NCBI GenBank assembly: GCA_036653755.1
Contig: JAVVTJ010000012.1
Coordinates: 1 to 25,778, forward strand
Length of the DNA stretch: 25,778 nucleotides
Direction of reading: 5' to 3'
Source of the DNA: RGIG5057 sp036653755
GTDB lineage: Bacteria > Bacillota > Clostridia > TANB77 > CAG-465
The notes under the pieces are model-generated. The model did not search any database. It saw nothing but the letters and a program-made list of their open reading frames with translations, and was not told where the DNA came from. This document shows positions 25,752 through 25,778 of the stretch, one piece after another. The position numbers and the translations under genes are program-made. Position 1 is the first letter of the stretch. Every line of letters starts with the position of its first letter.

Positions 25752-25778
25752 ATATTTTGTCTGATTTTTATATAATAT

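Noticed and set aside
1..25778. tRNA or rRNA genes, CRISPR arrays, replication origin
   Set aside because: I found no T-arm-like consensus with a matching cloverleaf, no rRNA-like sequence, no regularly spaced repeats and no DnaA-box cluster.

Overview
The window comes from a very AT-rich, low-GC Gram-positive bacterium (Bacillota; Clostridia-like or a related uncultivated gut lineage). The signs are RNase Y next to YmdB, TGS-domain nucleoside kinases, strong purine-rich ribosome binding sites, several TTG starts, and sigma-A-type promoters with 17-base spacers. Species cannot be read from the sequence. Only the first gene and an embedded small-RNA unit are on the + strand. All other genes are on the - strand, so for them transcription runs from high to low coordinates.

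Layout. (1) 1-988: an RluA-type pseudouridine synthase, frameshifted near its 3' end. (2) 971-1465: a noncoding segment bounded by 26-base inverted repeats (25/26 matching) with a possible TA duplication. It holds a promoter, a hairpin terminator and several strong stems. It sits between the convergent rluA-like gene and ymdB, both of which carry a one-base insertion. (3) 1467-4008: rny-ymdB, an RNA-decay pair behind a long leader. (4) 4044-5540: a protein with two glycerophosphodiesterase-like lobes, with its own consensus promoter and terminator. (5) 5584-5966: a decayed small gene with a palindrome over its putative promoter. (6) 6029-7936: bipA (typA). (7) 7986-9770: a TGS-domain nucleoside kinase with its own promoter and terminator. 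(8) 9781-15331: a compact operon trmL-rimO-rho-nucleoside kinase 2-plsC. (9) 15403-23164: a cyclic beta-1,2-glucan synthase split into two overlapping-signal genes, one synthase/cyclisation protein and one GH94 phosphorylase protein. (10) 23173-25751: a two-gene operon of a KAP-like P-loop NTPase and a small membrane-anchored protein of unknown function.

Much of the window is housekeeping RNA and translation biology (tRNA and ribosome modification, Rho, RNase Y, BipA). The accessory parts are the glucan synthase pair, the KAP operon, the repeat-bounded noncoding unit and the gene remnant. The best candidates for something undescribed are the noncoding unit at 971-1465 and, less strongly, the KAP operon and the split glucan synthase.
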